A model generated the notes under the pieces. The model saw only the letters and a list, made by a program, of their open reading frames with translations. It was not told the origin of the DNA and did not search any database. 64,000 bases of DNA. Source: an uncultured Oscillospiraceae bacterium (GTDB taxonomy: Bacteria > Bacillota > Clostridia > Oscillospirales > Oscillospiraceae). Made by a program: the position numbers and the translations under genes. Positions 1 through 9,437 of this stretch are shown one piece after another. The stretch is taken from contig CAAEUZ010000056.1 of assembly GCA_900759385.1 (NCBI GenBank), positions 3,688-67,687 of the forward strand, written 5' to 3'. Every line of letters starts with the position of its first letter. Position 1 is the stretch's first letter.

Positions 1-1164
1 GCTGCGGTGAGCTTCCTCGGCGAGCTCATGGGCAAGGTCGCCACCGCCGGGCACAGCGCCCAGGAGCTGAGCAGTCTGCTGCAGCTCTACTGCGGCAGCA
101 TGAACTTCTCCGTGGACGTCTACGAGCAGAGCGCGGACAAATACTGCGCGAAGCTCACCGCGCGCGTCAGCGCCATAGAGAGCAAGATAGACCGCGCGCT
201 CGAGCTGCTGGCCGAAGTGCTCACCACCAGCCGCCTTGACTCCGAGCGCGAGATAACGGACATCCTGCGCCAGCGCCGCACAGGTATGCTCCAGCAGCTC
301 GTCAACAACGGCCACGTCTCGGCACTGGGGCGGGCAGCGTCGCAGTTCACCGCCGGCTCCGCCGCCAACGAGTGGGCCAACGGCTGCGACTACTACAACT
401 GGCTCAAGCGCCTCGTCTCCGAGGACGGGCTCTCCGGGCTGTACGGCCGGCTCGAGGAGCTGTCCCGGCGCGTTATCGGCCGCCGCGGCCTCACCGTAAG
501 CGTCACCGGTATGCGCAGCGAGGCCGTGGACACGGCCCTGGCCGCACTCATAGCCGCCCTGCCGGAGGGAGAGGCTGTCTCCGGCCCGGGCGTCTCCCCG
601 CGCGGCGTGCGCCGTGAGGGCATAGAGATACCCTCCGACGTGGGCTACGCCGCGATGGGCGGCCTGAGCGGAGAGTTTGACGGCCGCTGGCAGCTGGCCG
701 GGCGCGTGGTCTCACTTGAATACCTCTGGAACGCCGTGCGCGTCCAGGGCGGCGCATACGGCACCGGTATGGTTACGCGCATAAACGGCTTTGACGGCTG
801 CTATTCCTACCGCGACCCGAGCGCGGCCAGGACGCTGGACATTTACGCCAAAGCGGCTGAATTCCTGCGCGGCTTCGCCGGGGGAGGCCCCGAACTCGCA
901 GGCCTTATCACCGGCGCCATCTCGGCCAACGAACCGCTGCTCACGCCGCGGGCCAAGGGTGAGGAGGCCGACGACCTCTTCTTCCGCGGCATCACCGACG
1001 AGCTGCGCCGGGCCCGGCGCAGCCAGCTGCTCGGCTGTACCTGCGCAGACCTTGCCGCAGTGGCTGACAGTCTGGAGGCGGCCATGAAGCGGGCCGGTGT
1101 CTGCGTCCTGGCACCGAGGGCCGAGCTGGAGCGCTGCGGCCTGGAGGAGATATCCTCCCTCTGA
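1..1164 (+). CDS. M16C-type metallopeptidase (presequence protease-like), C-terminal part
   Basis: Partial gene: the frame is open at base 1, so the N-terminus, including the zinc-binding HXXEH region of M16 enzymes, lies outside the window. The visible 388 codons resemble the C-terminal half of PreP/Cym1-like M16C peptidases, which degrade peptides inside a two-lobed chamber. They include a helical M16C-associated stretch, then an inactive M16-like domain with the family pattern of a Gly-rich AYGTG-like strand near residue 250 followed by SYRDP near residue 269. The protein ends with SSL and a TGA. A 387-base gap to the next gene and a good promoter there say it ends its own transcript. The family call comes from pattern and length; the catalytic half is unseen. 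Confidence 0.82.
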   Translation, partial: AAVSFLGELMGKVATAGHSAQELSSLLQLYCGSMNFSVDVYEQSADKYCAKLTARVSAIESKIDRALELLAEVLTTSRLDSEREITDILRQRRTGMLQQLVNNGHVSALGRAASQFTAGSAANEWANGCDYYNWLKRLVSEDGLSGLYGRLEELSRRVIGRRGLTVSVTGMRSEAVDTALAALIAALPEGEAVSGPGVSPRGVRREGIEIPSDVGYAAMGGLSGEFDGRWQLAGRVVSLEYLWNAVRVQGGAYGTGMVTRINGFDGCYSYRDPSAARTLDIYAKAAEFLRGFAGGGPELAGLITGAISANEPLLTPRAKGEEADDLFFRGITDELRRARRSQLLGCTCADLAAVADSLEAAMKRAGVCVLAPRAELERCGLEEISSL

Positions 1165-1551
1165 AACAAGTATTGTCAGCGCCGTCCCGCGCGGAACGCC
1201 GGGGCGGCGCTTTGCATACCCGTATTTGGTATATGCCGCTCTGAGGCATACGGCAGCTTTGTGAGCATATGGACGAATTATAGAAAATCAGCTCAAAATA
1301 TACAGTGTAATTGTTAGAATAGTAAAAATGGTACCAGACCTGTCAAATTAAAGCGATAAAATGATAGGAATAATAACAATAAGCGCCAAAATTTCTGGAC
1401 AGCTGTCGGAAATAGTCGGAAGTTAGCATTGACAAGCCCTTTAAATTGTTGTAACATTTTATTCATATATATAGGGACCCGGGGTATTGGGAGTTAAACG
1501 GTCCAACTTGCTGCGGCATTTGGAGATATGAAAACCTCGAAGGGGGAGAAA
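1165..1551 (+). other. Intergenic region with promoter and leader of the Opp-type operon
   Basis: This stretch has no coding potential I can support. It is much more AT-rich than its surroundings from about 1260 on. Its main feature is the promoter at 1429-1457, followed by about 90 bases of leader before the binding-protein gene. No clear terminator for the upstream peptidase gene was found: the candidate around 1190-1215 (GCGCCGTCC / GGGGCGGCGC) is imperfect and lacks a T-run. Confidence 0.6.
1429..1457 (+). promoter_or_regulatory. Sigma-A type promoter for the Opp-type operon
   Basis: TTGACA at 1429-1434 and TAACAT at 1452-1457 are separated by 17 bases, near the vegetative consensus. The site lies about 95 bases upstream of the binding-protein start. 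Confidence 0.7.
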
Positions 1552-3693
1552 ATGATGACAGAACGATTAAAGAAAGTACTGGCTCTTGCACTGTGCCTGG
1601 TTATGGTGCTCTCGCTTGCCGCCTGCGGCGGCGATGACAGTGAGGTCACTGCCACGCCTGCGCCGAGCGCGTCCGCTGAGGGCGGGATCCTCACGGACGA
1701 CGAGGCCATATACATGGCTTCAATGGGGGACTTCTACGACGCCTACATGGCGGCGTTTGAGGCCGAGACGCTCAGCGAGCGCTGGGCACTGATGGCCATA
1801 GCCGAGGCCAAATTCCTCGAGAGCGGCGTTGCCACGCCCATGTACACCGCGGGCGGCTGCTATGCCATGAGCCGCGTGCCCTTCCGCGCCGGCGGCTACG
1901 CAGCCTGGCTGGGAGACCGCGTCTATTACGACCAGATGGTCATCACCAATGAAATAATAACCACCGAGGATTACGAGCACATCACCGACATGTGGTATGA
2001 GCTCGCCGGCACCGGCACTTATACCCAGAGCGCCGTTGACTATCTCACCGAGCAGGGCTATACCTTTACGGATACTGCCACCACAACCTTTGACCGTGTC
2101 GGCACCACCTGGGACTTCCTCTCCGACGGCGACTTCCACGACGACGCGTCCTTCATAGACTACCTCTACCAGTACAACAGCGAGGGCGAGCTGGTTCCCC
2201 ACCTCGCCACCGACTACGACGTCTCTGAGGACGGACTTACCTACACCTTCTATATCCGCGAAGGCGTCACCTGGGTGGACAGCCAGGGCCGCCAGGTCGC
2301 CGAGCTGACCGCCGACGACTGGGTCGCGGGCCTTCAGCACGTTGTAGACGCCGGCTCGAGCTCCATCTATAATCTCAGCGGCGTGCTGGAGGGGCTGGAC
2401 GCCTACCTCTACGGCGAGACCACCGACTTCACCACCGTCGGCGTCAAGGCCATTGACGACTATACCCTGCAGTACACGCTCACCGAGGAGTGCCCGTACT
2501 TCATGAGCATGATAGCGGACACCTGCTTCATACCCATGAGCCGCAGCTACTACCTCAGCCAGGGCGGCGTGTTCGGCATTGCCGAGTACGACGAGGCCAT
2601 TGCCTCCAGCTCCTACCTGTACGGCACCGATCAGGACCACATAGCCTACTGCGGACCGTACCTCTGCACCAACGTAACCGACAAGAACTCCATCAACTAT
2701 GTGGCCAACGAGAGCTACTGGAACGCCGAAAACGTCCAGATCAAGGCCGTGAACTTCATCTACGACGACGGCAGCGACGTCACCCGTGAGTACAACGACT
2801 TCATGAACGGCGTCGGCACCACCATCGTCCTTGACACCGCCCAGCTTGAGATGGCCAAGAGCGACGGCAACTTTGACCAGTACGTACATGTCGCCCCCAA
2901 CGTCACTAACATCTTCATGATGTGGTTCAATGAGAACCGCCAGACCTACGCCAACGTGGCTGACGGCGCCTGCGCCTCCAGTAAGACCGAGGACCAGAAG
3001 GAGGTCAGCCGCGCCGCGCTGCAGAACCAGCACTTCCGCCTGGCCCTGGCCTACTCCATCGACCGCGCCAGCTATGTCGCGCAGAGCCTGGGCGAGGACC
3101 TCAAGTACGTCTGCCTGCGCAACAGCTATGTGCCCGGCAACTTTGTCACCCTGGAAGAGGACGTGGCCGTGGATATCAACGGGACGCCCACAACCTTTGA
3201 GGCCGGCACGTTCTACGGCGAGATAGTCCAGGCCCAGGTCACCGCGGACGGCTATCCCTTCAAGGTCTGGGACGAGGAGAGCCACTCCAGCGACGGCTTC
3301 GACGGCTGGTACAACGTGGAGAATGCCGCGGCAGAGTTGCAGCTCGCCATCGAAGAGCTCGCGGCCATGGGCTACGAGGTCAGTGCGGAGAATCCCATTG
3401 TCCTCGACTATCCGTACTCCGCTTATAACGAGATAGCCTCCAATCAGGCGTATGTGCTCGAGACCTGCATCGAGAGTGCCCTGGGCGGCATGGTTGATCT
3501 TGCCCTCATCGAGTGCCAGGACGGCACCGAGAACCTCAACACCTGGTTCAACACCAACAGCGGTTCCGAGTACAACTACGACCTCGGCGGCCTGGGCGGC
3601 ATTGGCGCCGACTTCGGCGACCCCGAGACCTATCTGGACGGCCTGCTGCCTTACGGCGACGGCTTCGCTATTCAGAAGATGGGAATTTGGTGA
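1552..3693 (+). CDS. Oligopeptide-type ABC transporter substrate-binding lipoprotein (SBP family 5), apparently circularly permuted
   Basis: Captures substrate outside the membrane for the permeases encoded next. The ATG at 1552 (or 1555) is preferred over 1528 because the strong AGGGGGAG ribosome site sits at 1541-1547. Residues 1-24 are a lipoprotein signal peptide ending in LSLAAC, with Cys25 as the lipidated residue. The SBP_bac_5 core starts only near residue 180, with an LVPHLATDYDVSEDGLTYTF-type motif. Residues 60-99 (FYDAYMAAFEAETLSERWAL, then AEAKFLESGVATPMY) match what is normally near the C-terminus of the family, and the protein ends just after the DFGDPETYLDGLLP motif, where normal members continue for about 100 residues. 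At 713 residues it is longer than typical OppA (about 540). Substrate is unknown; dipeptides or oligopeptides are the usual cargo. Confidence 0.88.
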   Translation: MMTERLKKVLALALCLVMVLSLAACGGDDSEVTATPAPSASAEGGILTDDEAIYMASMGDFYDAYMAAFEAETLSERWALMAIAEAKFLESGVATPMYTAGGCYAMSRVPFRAGGYAAWLGDRVYYDQMVITNEIITTEDYEHITDMWYELAGTGTYTQSAVDYLTEQGYTFTDTATTTFDRVGTTWDFLSDGDFHDDASFIDYLYQYNSEGELVPHLATDYDVSEDGLTYTFYIREGVTWVDSQGRQVAELTADDWVAGLQHVVDAGSSSIYNLSGVLEGLDAYLYGETTDFTTVGVKAIDDYTLQYTLTEECPYFMSMIADTCFIPMSRSYYLSQGGVFGIAEYDEAIASSSYLYGTDQDHIAYCGPYLCTNVTDKNSINYVANESYWNAENVQIKAVNFIYDDGSDVTREYNDFMNGVGTTIVLDTAQLEMAKSDGNFDQYVHVAPNVTNIFMMWFNENRQTYANVADGACASSKTEDQKEVSRAALQNQHFRLALAYSIDRASYVAQSLGEDLKYVCLRNSYVPGNFVTLEEDVAVDINGTPTTFEAGTFYGEIVQAQVTADGYPFKVWDEESHSSDGFDGWYNVENAAAELQLAIEELAAMGYEVSAENPIVLDYPYSAYNEIASNQAYVLETCIESALGGMVDLALIECQDGTENLNTWFNTNSGSEYNYDLGGLGGIGADFGDPETYLDGLLPYGDGFAIQKMGIW

Positions 3694-3734
3694 TAACGGC
3701 TGCGTTATACCATATAAATTAGAAATCCAGGCGG

Positions 3735-3761
3735 GGCGGATGGGCATGAACCCCATCCGCC
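3735..3761 (+). terminator. Intercistronic hairpin after the binding-protein gene
   Basis: GGCGGATGGG (3735-3744) pairs with CCCATCCGCC (3752-3761) around a short loop. There is no long T-run, so partial termination or 3'-end protection of the upstream mRNA is more likely than a full stop. This would favour the binding protein over the permeases. Confidence 0.6.
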
Positions 3762-3786
3762 TCTCCCCATTAAAGGGAGCGCGCTT

Positions 3787-5358
3787 ATGGTAAAGTATTT
3801 TTTCAAACGTTTTTTTCGCGGCTGCATCTCGGTTATAATCGCGATCGCGCTCATAATGATGATGGTGTTCTCCTGGCTGGACGACACGCTTATCTTCGCG
3901 GAGGACGAGCAGTACGTCAAGCTCAGCAACAACCAGAGGACCATCTATATGTACCAGAAGTGGGAGGAGTATGACTACCTCGACTACGTCCCCTACACCG
4001 ACTGGCTCAACCAGCTGATGACCTCCGGTGAGATCACCGAGGAGGAGCGCCAGAGCGTGGCCACCATCGGCCGCACGGCTGAGAAGGACAGCGAGGAGAC
4101 GGCCGCCTATATCCAGCGCTTTACAGAGGAGTACGAGGCGCAGGGGTATACCGTGGTGAGGCTGGATGCGGTCATGGCCACGCCCAACCGCATAGCGACC
4201 GGCGGGGCAGCCAACCTGTTTGCCTATCAGAACACGCCGCTCCTCATCCGCATGCTCAATTTCTTTACCGGCATCTTTGAATTTGACAACATCAACTACG
4301 TCGAAGAGGACATAGGGGAGAGGGGGCTCACATTCACCCTCTATGACCCGGCTTACGGCGGAGAGAAGTTCGCCCCGGCCATCATGGGCAACGGCACCTA
4401 CCACAAGTACCTGCTCTACTTCGACAACCGTTTTCCCTATATACATCAGAATTTCCTGACGATACACCTGGGCACCTCGTACAGCGTCAACAAGGGCGTG
4501 GACGCCTTTGAGACGATGGTGCAGCCCCAGGGCAACTACGTGCGTTCGACCACGTATTATCCCACCGGCGTGGTGGAGCAGAGCGCGGACGACCTGCACT
4601 CGGCCACATACCTGGCCGGCTCGCGGGATTTGAACCAGGTGTACGCCGACCTTTATAATGACGATTACACCAACGTGTCCCTGGTCAAGGACAGCGGTTC
4701 GCGCATGTACTACTCCTTTATAGTGAGTATCATAGCCTCCGCACTGGCCTACATCATCGGACTGCCGCTCGGCATCCTGATGGCCAAGAAGAAGGACACC
4801 TGGGTGGACAGCCTCGGCAACGCCTATGTCGTCGTCATCATGGCAGTGCCGGGTCTGGCCTATATGCTCATGCTCAAGGCCATAGGCAACAAGCTGGGAC
4901 TGCCGACGACCTTCTCGCTGGACAACCCCACCTGGCTGATGTACATAATGCCGATTGCCTCCTCGGCCATAGGTGCCATAGCGGGCGAGATGAAGTGGAT
5001 GCGGCGCTATATGGTCGACCAGATGAACTCCGACTACGTCAAGTTCGCCCGCAGCGAGGGCCTGAGCGAGAGGGAGATATTCACCAAGCACATCTTCAAA
5101 AACGCCGCCATACCCGTGGTCCACGGTATACCGGGCGCCATAACCGGAGCTCTGTCCGGCGCGATAATCATGGAGCAGGTGTACCTGATCCCCGGCGTCG
5201 GCGGGCTGCTGATACAGGCTATCGGCGCGTACGACAACGCGGTCATCGTGGGCGTGGCGCTGTTCTACGGCATCCTGTTCATCATATCCGCCATTATGGG
5301 CGATATCCTCATGGCGGTCATGGACCCGCGTATCTCCTACACATCCAAGGCGAGGTGA
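3787..5358 (+). CDS. ABC transporter permease, OppB/DppB type, with very large extracytoplasmic loop
   Basis: Inner-membrane channel subunit of the peptide-type importer. The first membrane segment covers residues about 10-30. A hydrophilic stretch of roughly 270 residues (about 33-305) follows before the remaining five membrane segments. Ordinary OppB is about 310 residues with a loop of about 70; this one is 523. The C-terminal half carries the BPD_transp_1 domain with the EAA-like cytoplasmic motif (ARSEGLSEREIFTKHIFKNA, near residues 420-440). GGGAG lies seven bases before the ATG. The gene is followed after six bases by the OppC-type gene. Function is clear from family and context; the role of the extra outer domain is unknown. 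Confidence 0.88.
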   Translation: MVKYFFKRFFRGCISVIIAIALIMMMVFSWLDDTLIFAEDEQYVKLSNNQRTIYMYQKWEEYDYLDYVPYTDWLNQLMTSGEITEEERQSVATIGRTAEKDSEETAAYIQRFTEEYEAQGYTVVRLDAVMATPNRIATGGAANLFAYQNTPLLIRMLNFFTGIFEFDNINYVEEDIGERGLTFTLYDPAYGGEKFAPAIMGNGTYHKYLLYFDNRFPYIHQNFLTIHLGTSYSVNKGVDAFETMVQPQGNYVRSTTYYPTGVVEQSADDLHSATYLAGSRDLNQVYADLYNDDYTNVSLVKDSGSRMYYSFIVSIIASALAYIIGLPLGILMAKKKDTWVDSLGNAYVVVIMAVPGLAYMLMLKAIGNKLGLPTTFSLDNPTWLMYIMPIASSAIGAIAGEMKWMRRYMVDQMNSDYVKFARSEGLSEREIFTKHIFKNAAIPVVHGIPGAITGALSGAIIMEQVYLIPGVGGLLIQAIGAYDNAVIVGVALFYGILFIISAIMGDILMAVMDPRISYTSKAR

Positions 5359-5364
5359 TTCAAG

Positions 5365-6354
5365 ATGGCAGTCGCAACACAGGAAGAATTCATAAGGCTG
5401 GACGACACGGGCCTGACCGACGAGGAGCTCTTTGAGCGGGTGCCGCAGGACACGGCGGCGGTGGAGAAGATAACCGCACCGCGCTACTCCTACTGGCACA
5501 GCGTGTTCAGGGTGTTCTTCCGCAAGAAATCCAACATAGTCATTCTCGTGCTCTTCGCCGTAATCATCGCCTTCACGTACATATACCCCGCGGTCATGGG
5601 CTATGACCGCTACGGCAACATCATGGACTCCACGGCCAAGCACCTCACGCCATGGGCCGCCATTGAGAAGTTCGGCTTCTCCATCCGCTGGATTTTCGGC
5701 ACCGGCGCTTCCGGCCAGTCCACGTTTGACTCCATGTGGTACGGCGCGAGGATATCTCTCTCGTTGGCCCTGCTGTGTACGCTGATCAACTTCTCCATCG
5801 GCATAGTCGTTGGCGCCATCTGGGGCTTCTCCAAGAAGGTGGACCTCGTCATGAACGAGGTGCGCAACGTCGTGAGCAACGTGCCCGGCACCCTGATAAT
5901 CTCTGTCTGGGTCCTGGTGTTCTCGCCCAGCTTCGGCACGCTGCTGTTTGCCATGTGTGTCACGGGCTGGATAGGCGTGGCCTACTCCCTGCGCACGCAG
6001 GTCATAATCATACGCGACCGCGAGTACAACCTAGCCTCGCGCTGTCTCGGCTCATCTACCGTGCGCATAGCGGTGAAGAACATCCTGCCCTTCATGATAA
6101 GCTTCATCGTCACCGTCATGGCCACGCAGATCCCGGCCTATATCGCCTCCGAGGCCTTCCTCAGCTATATCGGCCTCGGCATCTCCGACACCACTCTGGG
6201 CAAGATCCTGTACAACTCACAGAGCGCCATGGTGACGCCCGGCTGGGGCTGGGAGTTCTGGTGCCCGGTTATGCTCAGCGCGTTCATATCCGTCGTGCTG
6301 TTCCTCATAGGCCAGAACCTCGGCGACGCAGCCGACCCGAGAACTCACATGTAG
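5365..6354 (+). CDS. ABC transporter permease, OppC/DppC type
   Basis: Second channel subunit, pairing with the upstream OppB-type protein. A cytoplasmic N-terminus of about 50 residues precedes the first membrane helix (about 55-75), as is usual for OppC. The BPD_transp_1 region follows from about residue 120, with an EAA-type loop (REYNLASRCLGSSTVRIAVK) that contacts the ATPase and the family ending SYIGLGISD...GDAADPRTHM. Length (329) is normal, so this is the one unremarkable member of the set. GAGGTG lies shortly before the ATG. It is six bases after the upstream gene and eleven before the next, clearly within one operon. Confidence 0.9.
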   Translation: MAVATQEEFIRLDDTGLTDEELFERVPQDTAAVEKITAPRYSYWHSVFRVFFRKKSNIVILVLFAVIIAFTYIYPAVMGYDRYGNIMDSTAKHLTPWAAIEKFGFSIRWIFGTGASGQSTFDSMWYGARISLSLALLCTLINFSIGIVVGAIWGFSKKVDLVMNEVRNVVSNVPGTLIISVWVLVFSPSFGTLLFAMCVTGWIGVAYSLRTQVIIIRDREYNLASRCLGSSTVRIAVKNILPFMISFIVTVMATQIPAYIASEAFLSYIGLGISDTTLGKILYNSQSAMVTPGWGWEFWCPVMLSAFISVVLFLIGQNLGDAADPRTHM

Positions 6355-6365
6355 GGGTGCGGCTC

Positions 6366-8105
6366 ATGGAAGACAAGAAAGTTTTACTCTCCATCAGGGA
6401 CCTGCATGTAAAGTTCCGCGTCCGCGGCCGCGTGCTGACCGCCATACGCGGCGTGTCCCTGGACATATACGAGAACGAATCCATCGCCATCGTCGGCGAG
6501 AGCGGCTGCGGCAAGAGCGTGCTCACCAAGACCTTCGCCGGCATGCTCGACAACAACGGCTTCATCGACCGGGGCGACATCATCTTCAACGACGACTCCA
6601 TCACCGAGGTATGCTTCGCCATCGGCGGCGGCGCCATAGCCAGGGCGGAGGAAAAGCTGAACGAATACTCCAGGCTGGAGCTCGGCGCGAACACCTACAG
6701 GGAGATAAAGGCCCTGGAGCGTGACCGTGAGGAGCGCCTTACGCTCAGCGCCGGGGATGCCGAGGCCTTTGAGAAGGAGCGCCGCGAGCTCACCTTCCAG
6801 CGTACCCAGGCGCACAACTACAAGCAGACCCTGGACCGTTCCAAGGAAAAGGACAAGATAAAGGAAGCTGCGCACAGGATATCAGAGCTGGACGACCGTA
6901 TCGCAGAGCTCGAGCGCCGCAAAAAGGCAACCATGCGTGAGCATGCGGCCAAAACCAGGGCGGACACCGCCTATAACGCAGAGTACAGCAGGCGCATGGC
7001 GGAGCTGCAGGAGCGCTACGCGCGCGAGTGCGCCGGAGAGCTCTCACCGGAAACGCTTGAGCGCAATAGGGTGTTGGCCCGTGAGGTCTGCCTCTCGCTG
7101 GGCCGCTATCCGAAGAAGAAGCGCTGGCAGCAGGAGCGCAGGCTCTATGCCGCCATAAAAGAGGCCATGACCATAGGCGCCGACCTGAGCGACGAAGCCC
7201 AGCTCAACGGCATCTTTGAAAACGCCGTTTTCCGCGTGAAGTATCTGGGCGAAGAAAACGGGAAGCTGCGCGGCTCGCTGGTGCTGAACCTGGCCCGCAC
7301 GGAGTGCGTGAACGACTGGACCAAGATACGCGGCCAGAAGATAGCGACCATATTCCAGGACCCGATGACCTCGCTCAACCCCATCATGACCATAGGCAAG
7401 CAGATCACATCGGTCATCATGAAGCACCAGAACGTCTCCGAGCTGGAGGCGCGCAGGCGTGCCATCGTCCTCATGAAGAAGGTCGGCATACCCAATGCCG
7501 AGAACCGCTTTGACGACTACCCCTTCCAGTACTCCGGCGGCATGCGCCAGCGCATAGTCATCGCCATTGCGCTCTCCTGCCAGCCCAAGATACTCATCTG
7601 CGACGAGCCCACCACGGCCCTGGACGTCACCATCCAGGCGCAGATCATAAAGCTCATCAAGGACCTGCAGAAGGAGTTCGGCTACACCATCGTGTTCATC
7701 ACCCACGACCTCGGCGTGGTGGCCAACGTGGCCGACCGCGTGGCGGTGCTCTACGCCGGGCAGATAATAGAGCTCGGCACGGTGGAGGAGGTCTACTACG
7801 ACCCGCGCCACCCGTATACCTGGGCGCTGCTGAGCTCGCTGCCCCAGCTCATGGACAGGGGCATGAAGCTCTACTCCATCGCCGGCACCCCGCCGAGTCT
7901 CTACAACGAGATAGTAGGCGACGCCTTCGCGCCGCGCAATCCGTACTGCCTGCGCGTGGATACCCTGCGCGAGCCGCCGATGTTCAAGATCTCGGACACG
8001 CATTACGCCAAGACCTGGCTGCTTGACCCGCGCGCGCCCAAGGTGGAGAAGCCGGAGATAATACACGACATCCACGGCACCCTGATGAAGGTGTTCAACA
8101 TATAG
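6366..8105 (+). CDS. ABC transporter ATP-binding protein, OppD/DppD type, with coiled-coil insertion
   Basis: ATPase subunit on the cytoplasmic side. The start at 6366 is chosen because GGGGTG precedes it and the family N-terminus ([11 protein letters not shown]) begins here; the frame stays open far upstream. Walker A GESGCGKS is near residues 44-51, the Q-loop glutamine (IFQDP) near 331, then the signature YSGGMRQR, Walker B ILICDEP and the H-loop (FITHDLGVV), with an OppD-type C-terminal extension. Normally Walker A and Q-loop are about 55 residues apart; here about 280. The extra 220 or so residues are rich in Glu, Lys and Arg and look like antiparallel coiled coil ([33 protein letters not shown]). 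All catalytic motifs are intact, so it should hydrolyse ATP. 579 residues against about 330 usual. Confidence 0.9.
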   Translation: MEDKKVLLSIRDLHVKFRVRGRVLTAIRGVSLDIYENESIAIVGESGCGKSVLTKTFAGMLDNNGFIDRGDIIFNDDSITEVCFAIGGGAIARAEEKLNEYSRLELGANTYREIKALERDREERLTLSAGDAEAFEKERRELTFQRTQAHNYKQTLDRSKEKDKIKEAAHRISELDDRIAELERRKKATMREHAAKTRADTAYNAEYSRRMAELQERYARECAGELSPETLERNRVLAREVCLSLGRYPKKKRWQQERRLYAAIKEAMTIGADLSDEAQLNGIFENAVFRVKYLGEENGKLRGSLVLNLARTECVNDWTKIRGQKIATIFQDPMTSLNPIMTIGKQITSVIMKHQNVSELEARRRAIVLMKKVGIPNAENRFDDYPFQYSGGMRQRIVIAIALSCQPKILICDEPTTALDVTIQAQIIKLIKDLQKEFGYTIVFITHDLGVVANVADRVAVLYAGQIIELGTVEEVYYDPRHPYTWALLSSLPQLMDRGMKLYSIAGTPPSLYNEIVGDAFAPRNPYCLRVDTLREPPMFKISDTHYAKTWLLDPRAPKVEKPEIIHDIHGTLMKVFNI

Positions 8106-8120
8106 AAAGGGGGCGAAGCC

Positions 8121-9434
8121 ATGGGAAAAGAGAAAAATACCGTCACGCTGGACGCCAGCGCGAGCCACTTCCCGGAGCACGGCCCCGTTGACGACGAGGG
8201 CCGGGAGATACTGCTCTCGCTCAAGCATGTGGACATCAACTTCGGCAGGGGCGAGAATATGGTCCGCGCCGTGCAGGACGTCTCCTTTGACGTGTACAAG
8301 GGCGAGACCTTCTCCCTCGTGGGCGAGTCCGGCTCGGGCAAGACCACGATTGGCCGCGCCGTCATCCGCGCCAACACGTGTTCAAACGGCGAGATACTCT
8401 ATAAGGGCGTGCGCATATCCGGCAAAATACCGCACTCCCTCGACCGAGAGGTCATACGCAATATCCAGATGGTGTTCCAGGACCCGGCTGCCTCGCTCAA
8501 CGAGCGCGCCACGGTGGATTACATCATCTCCGAGGGGCTTTACAACTTCCACCTCTACGATAACGAGGCCGACCGCGTCCGCAAGGTGGAGAACATCATA
8601 GAGGAGGTCGGCCTGCTGCCCGAACACCTGACCCGCTATCCGCACGAGTTCTCCGGCGGTCAGCGCCAGCGCGTGGGCCTGGCCCGCGCCATGGTCATGG
8701 AACCGGAGCTCGTCGTGGCCGACGAGCCCATATCCGCGCTCGACGTGTCCATACGCGCGCAGATACTCAACCTCATGAACAAGTTCCAGGAGGAGCAGGG
8801 CACGACCTACCTCTTCATAGCGCACGATCTCTCCATAGTGCGCTATATATCCGACCGCATAGGCGTCATATACAAGGGCAGGATAGTTGAAATCGCCTCC
8901 TCGGAAGAGCTGTTCAACTACCCGCTCCATCCCTATACCCGCTCGCTGATATCGGCTATACCCCTGCCCGACCCGCAGCTGGAGAAGAACAAGGTATTGT
9001 TCACCTACGACCCCAGTGTGCACAACTACGGCGAGGGCGTGCAGCCGGAACTTGTGGACATAGGCCACGAGCACTACGTCTACGGCAGCGCCGAGGAGAT
9101 AGCGGAGTACAGGGCAATACGCGAGCGCGGCGTGCCGCTCAAGTCTCTCTCCATCGTAGGCGTCAACGCGGATGCCCCGGCCGAGGCTGAAGAGGAGAAC
9201 CTGGCCACCAGCGAAGTGATACTCGACCGGCCCGTCCACGATACAGGCAGCGCCTGGTACGCGATACTTTCTTTCTTCCTGCCGGTTTTCGGGCTTATCG
9301 CGGCATATATTTTCCGGCGCCGCAACTACATTCGCAACTATAAGGCCTGCCGCAAGGGCGCGCTGGCGTTCTTCGCCTGCGTGGGTGTGCTTATCGTCGT
9401 GCTGGGCATTTTCATGCTCATCGCCGTATTGTAG
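8121..9434 (+). CDS. ABC transporter ATP-binding protein, OppF/DppF type, with C-terminal membrane tail
   Basis: Second ATPase of the importer, expected to pair with the OppD-type subunit. Walker [10 protein letters not shown]-loop [10 protein letters not shown], signature FSGGQRQR, Walker B LVVADEP and H-loop FIAHDLSIV are all present. After the usual OppF region, which ends around residue 330, comes an acidic linker and then two hydrophobic segments (about 377-395 and 411-435) separated by a basic stretch ([15 protein letters not shown]). Family members normally end without membrane segments. AAAGGGGGCG precedes the ATG. The tail may tether the ATPase or its partner to the membrane; that is inference. 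The next gene starts three bases after the stop. Confidence 0.9.
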   Translation: MGKEKNTVTLDASASHFPEHGPVDDEGREILLSLKHVDINFGRGENMVRAVQDVSFDVYKGETFSLVGESGSGKTTIGRAVIRANTCSNGEILYKGVRISGKIPHSLDREVIRNIQMVFQDPAASLNERATVDYIISEGLYNFHLYDNEADRVRKVENIIEEVGLLPEHLTRYPHEFSGGQRQRVGLARAMVMEPELVVADEPISALDVSIRAQILNLMNKFQEEQGTTYLFIAHDLSIVRYISDRIGVIYKGRIVEIASSEELFNYPLHPYTRSLISAIPLPDPQLEKNKVLFTYDPSVHNYGEGVQPELVDIGHEHYVYGSAEEIAEYRAIRERGVPLKSLSIVGVNADAPAEAEEENLATSEVILDRPVHDTGSAWYAILSFFLPVFGLIAAYIFRRRNYIRNYKACRKGALAFFACVGVLIVVLGIFMLIAVL

Positions 9435-9437
9435 CCG

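Noticed and set aside
4615..4640. tRNA-like TTTGAACC stretch
   Set aside because: It lies inside the OppB-type coding frame and no cloverleaf could be built around it.
1720..5643. Minus-strand open frame of 1307 codons opposite the Opp-type operon
   Set aside because: It is the antisense shadow of high-GC coding sequence: Val/Gly/His/Asp-rich, no domain, no ribosome site, and it spans two well-supported plus-strand genes and their gap.
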